Origin: Azospirillum sp. OGB3
GTDB lineage: Bacteria; Pseudomonadota; Alphaproteobacteria; Azospirillales; Azospirillaceae
Assembly: GCF_014192915.1 (NCBI RefSeq)
Contig: NZ_JACHYN010000001.1
Span: 372,001 to 436,000, forward strand
Reading direction: 5' to 3'
Length of the DNA stretch: 64,000 nt
The position numbers and the translations under genes were made by a program. Positions within the stretch are counted from its first letter, which is position 1. Each line of letters opens with the position of its first letter. Below are positions 62,805 through 64,000 of the stretch, one piece after another. The notes under the pieces were generated by a model. The model worked only from the letters and a program-made list of their open reading frames with translations, ran no database searches and was not told the DNA's origin.

Positions 62805-63389
62805 TCACTCGTCGTCGCCGACGATCACCGGCTTCTGGATGCCGCGCATGCGGCGGCGGCGCTCCGGATTGCGCATGATCTGGCGGCCGTGCTGGTGATC
62901 GCGCAGCGGCTCGGTCGGGCCGCCGACGCGCACCGGGCGTTCGGCGAAGCGGCCCAGGCTGATCATCCGGTCGTACATCACCAGGGCGCCGGCCACCCCG
63001 ACGTTGATGCAGAACTTCATCGGAATCTTCACGGTGAAGTCGCAGCGCTCCAGCAGCGGTTCGGACAGGCTGCCGCGCTCCGGCCCCAGCACATAGGCGG
63101 CGCGGGTCGGATGACGGAAGCTGGGCAGCTCCACCGCGTCCTCGGTCAGCTCCACGCCGACGAGCTGGCAGTCCTTGGGCAGCGCCAGATCGGCCACCCG
63201 GTCGTAGACGTAGAGCGGCAGATGCTCCGACGCGCCGGAGGTGTCGACGATGTGCGCCTCGTGCAGGTCGGGCTCCGGGTCGATGGCGAAGAAGAAGGAG
63301 GCGCCGAAGGCGTGGGCGGAGCGCATCAGGTTGCCGACATTGCCCGGCTTGCTGATCCGCTCCACCCCGATGGCGAAATATCCACGCAT
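62805..63389 (-). CDS. TrmH-family RNA methyltransferase
   Basis: A 194-residue SPOUT-fold methylase: RISKPGNVGNLMRSAHAFGA, VLGPERGSLSEPLLERCD and IPMKFCINVGVAGALVMYDRM are the three SpoU/TrmH motifs. It methylates 2'-OH groups of tRNA or rRNA using SAM; target unknown. The start at MRGYFA is preferred over a GTG 15 nt upstream. It ends six bases after the chrR stop, convergently. Confidence 0.9.
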   Translation of the reverse strand: MRGYFAIGVERISKPGNVGNLMRSAHAFGASFFFAIDPEPDLHEAHIVDTSGASEHLPLYVYDRVADLALPKDCQLVGVELTEDAVELPSFRHPTRAAYVLGPERGSLSEPLLERCDFTVKIPMKFCINVGVAGALVMYDRMISLGRFAERPVRVGGPTEPLRDHQHGRQIMRNPERRRRMRGIQKPVIVGDDE

Positions 63390-63511
63390 GGCTTGCACAA
63401 TCACTCTTAATTCCGGCTATCCGCAATTCCGGCCCGCGCATGGCGTGATCCGGCGGATTCGATGGTGCGACACCTTGCCTCGCGCCCCGGAGAGAGGCAA
63501 GCTCTCCACCC

Positions 63512-64000
63512 ATGAGCCACGACCATTCCTCCTGCTGCGGCGGCCACGGTGACCACCACGGCCACGCCGACCATCACACCCCCGCCGAGGGGCACGCCGA
63601 CCTCTCCGGAGCGCCGGAGGCGCCGATCCTCGTCGAGGTGACGCGCGGCGGCATGGTGGAATCCGTCCATCGCGGGCGCGCCTGCATCGTCGATTCCGAC
63701 GGTCGTGTGCTGGCCCAGTGGGGCGACATCCAGGCGCCGGTCTACCCGCGCTCCGCCGTCAAGTCGATCCAGGCGATCCCGCTGGTCGAGACGGGCGCGC
63801 TCGACGCCTACGAGCTGGGCGACCAGGAGCTGGCGCTGGCCTGTTCCTCCCACCATGGCGAGATCCGCCACACCCGCATCGCGGAGGCCTGGATCAAGCG
63901 CATCGGCCTGACCGTGGACGATTACGAGTGCGGGGCGCATCTGCCGACCGACACCGAAACCGCCCACGAGATGATCCGCCACGGCGAGACGCCGACCGCC
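63512..64000 (+). CDS. Asparaginase family protein with His-rich leader (3' end outside)
   Basis: The first 163 residues of an asparaginase of PF06089 type (LVEVTRGGMVESVHRGRA, then VYPRSAVKSIQAIPLVETGA, LACSSHHGEIRHT). The enzyme would hydrolyse L-asparagine. The first 22 residues, MSHDHSSCCGGHGDHHGHAD, are unusually rich in His and Cys and likely bind a metal; a further short linker precedes the catalytic domain. The gene runs off the right edge of the window. ATG follows GAGAGAGGCAAG at a distance. Confidence 0.88.
   Translation, partial: MSHDHSSCCGGHGDHHGHADHHTPAEGHADLSGAPEAPILVEVTRGGMVESVHRGRACIVDSDGRVLAQWGDIQAPVYPRSAVKSIQAIPLVETGALDAYELGDQELALACSSHHGEIRHTRIAEAWIKRIGLTVDDYECGAHLPTDTETAHEMIRHGETPTA

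Overview
The window is a GC-rich (roughly 70%) alphaproteobacterial chromosome segment. Gene order (tsaE-amgK-murU-addB-addA-trxA), a usg gene beside groESL, ctaA, an intracellular PHA depolymerase, a ChrR-type anti-sigma factor and ccmAB all point to Rhodospirillales, most likely an Azospirillum-like organism. That genus assignment is inference from gene content; no marker in the window proves it. Coding density is high, many genes overlap by 1-8 nt, and I see no integrase, transposase, prophage block or CRISPR array.

Layout: 0-2 kb holds the start of an OmpR-type response regulator divergent from a Spy/CpxP-like periplasmic protein, with CpxR-like boxes between them, then a thioredoxin-reductase-like ferredoxin-NADP reductase. 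2.2-12.3 kb is a forward run: a small unknown gene, tsaE, amgK and murU (peptidoglycan recycling), addB and addA (double-strand-break repair) and trxA with a terminator. 12.3-17.2 kb has a LysR regulator, a DUF1127 protein, an FN3K/LMW-phosphatase pair, a sirtuin overlapping a uracil-DNA-glycosylase-like gene, a small zincin and a pterin-dehydratase-like protein. 17.3-20.7 kb is a reverse cluster, yggT-DUF167-folD-corA-modD. A tRNA-Ala(CGC), a solo Mrr-type nuclease and ccmAB follow at 20.9-23.5 kb.

23.9-30.7 kb carries two tandem AspT-type exchangers and a four-gene basic-amino-acid ABC transporter. 30.8-39 kb is a reverse-strand redox and stress block: BaiN-like flavoprotein, small acidic protein, pentaheme cytochrome, di-heme cytochrome c peroxidase, catalase, groEL and groES with a CIRCE operator. 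39.2-46.4 kb has usg, a lone GH24 lysozyme, a 1164-residue oxidoreductase that appears to fuse NfnB-like and NfnA-like halves, heme A synthase and PHA depolymerase. 46.7-58.5 kb has a phospholipase-D/VTT fusion with an EEP hydrolase, an unusual peptide-type ABC transporter with degenerate ATPase motifs, a large MscS channel, an HD-GYP response regulator and a phosphoribosyltransferase-like protein. 58.7-64 kb has two small membrane proteins, rlmN, ialB, an rpoE-chrR pair with a candidate autoregulatory promoter, a TrmH-type methylase and the start of an asparaginase with a His-rich leader.

Stress handling is a recurring theme: envelope (Spy/RR), DNA breaks (AddAB), peroxide (catalase, CCP), heat (groESL/CIRCE), osmotic (MscS) and singlet-oxygen-type (RpoE-ChrR). 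A family of long intergenic palindromes built on CCCTCTCCC / GGGAGAGGG arms, three of them sharing a GGATCA...TGATCC-like core, punctuates the segment. I found no wholly new multi-gene system; the strongest candidates for novelty are the fused NfnAB-like enzyme, the degenerate ABC transporter, the pentaheme-CCP pair and the solo Mrr gene that follows ccmB.
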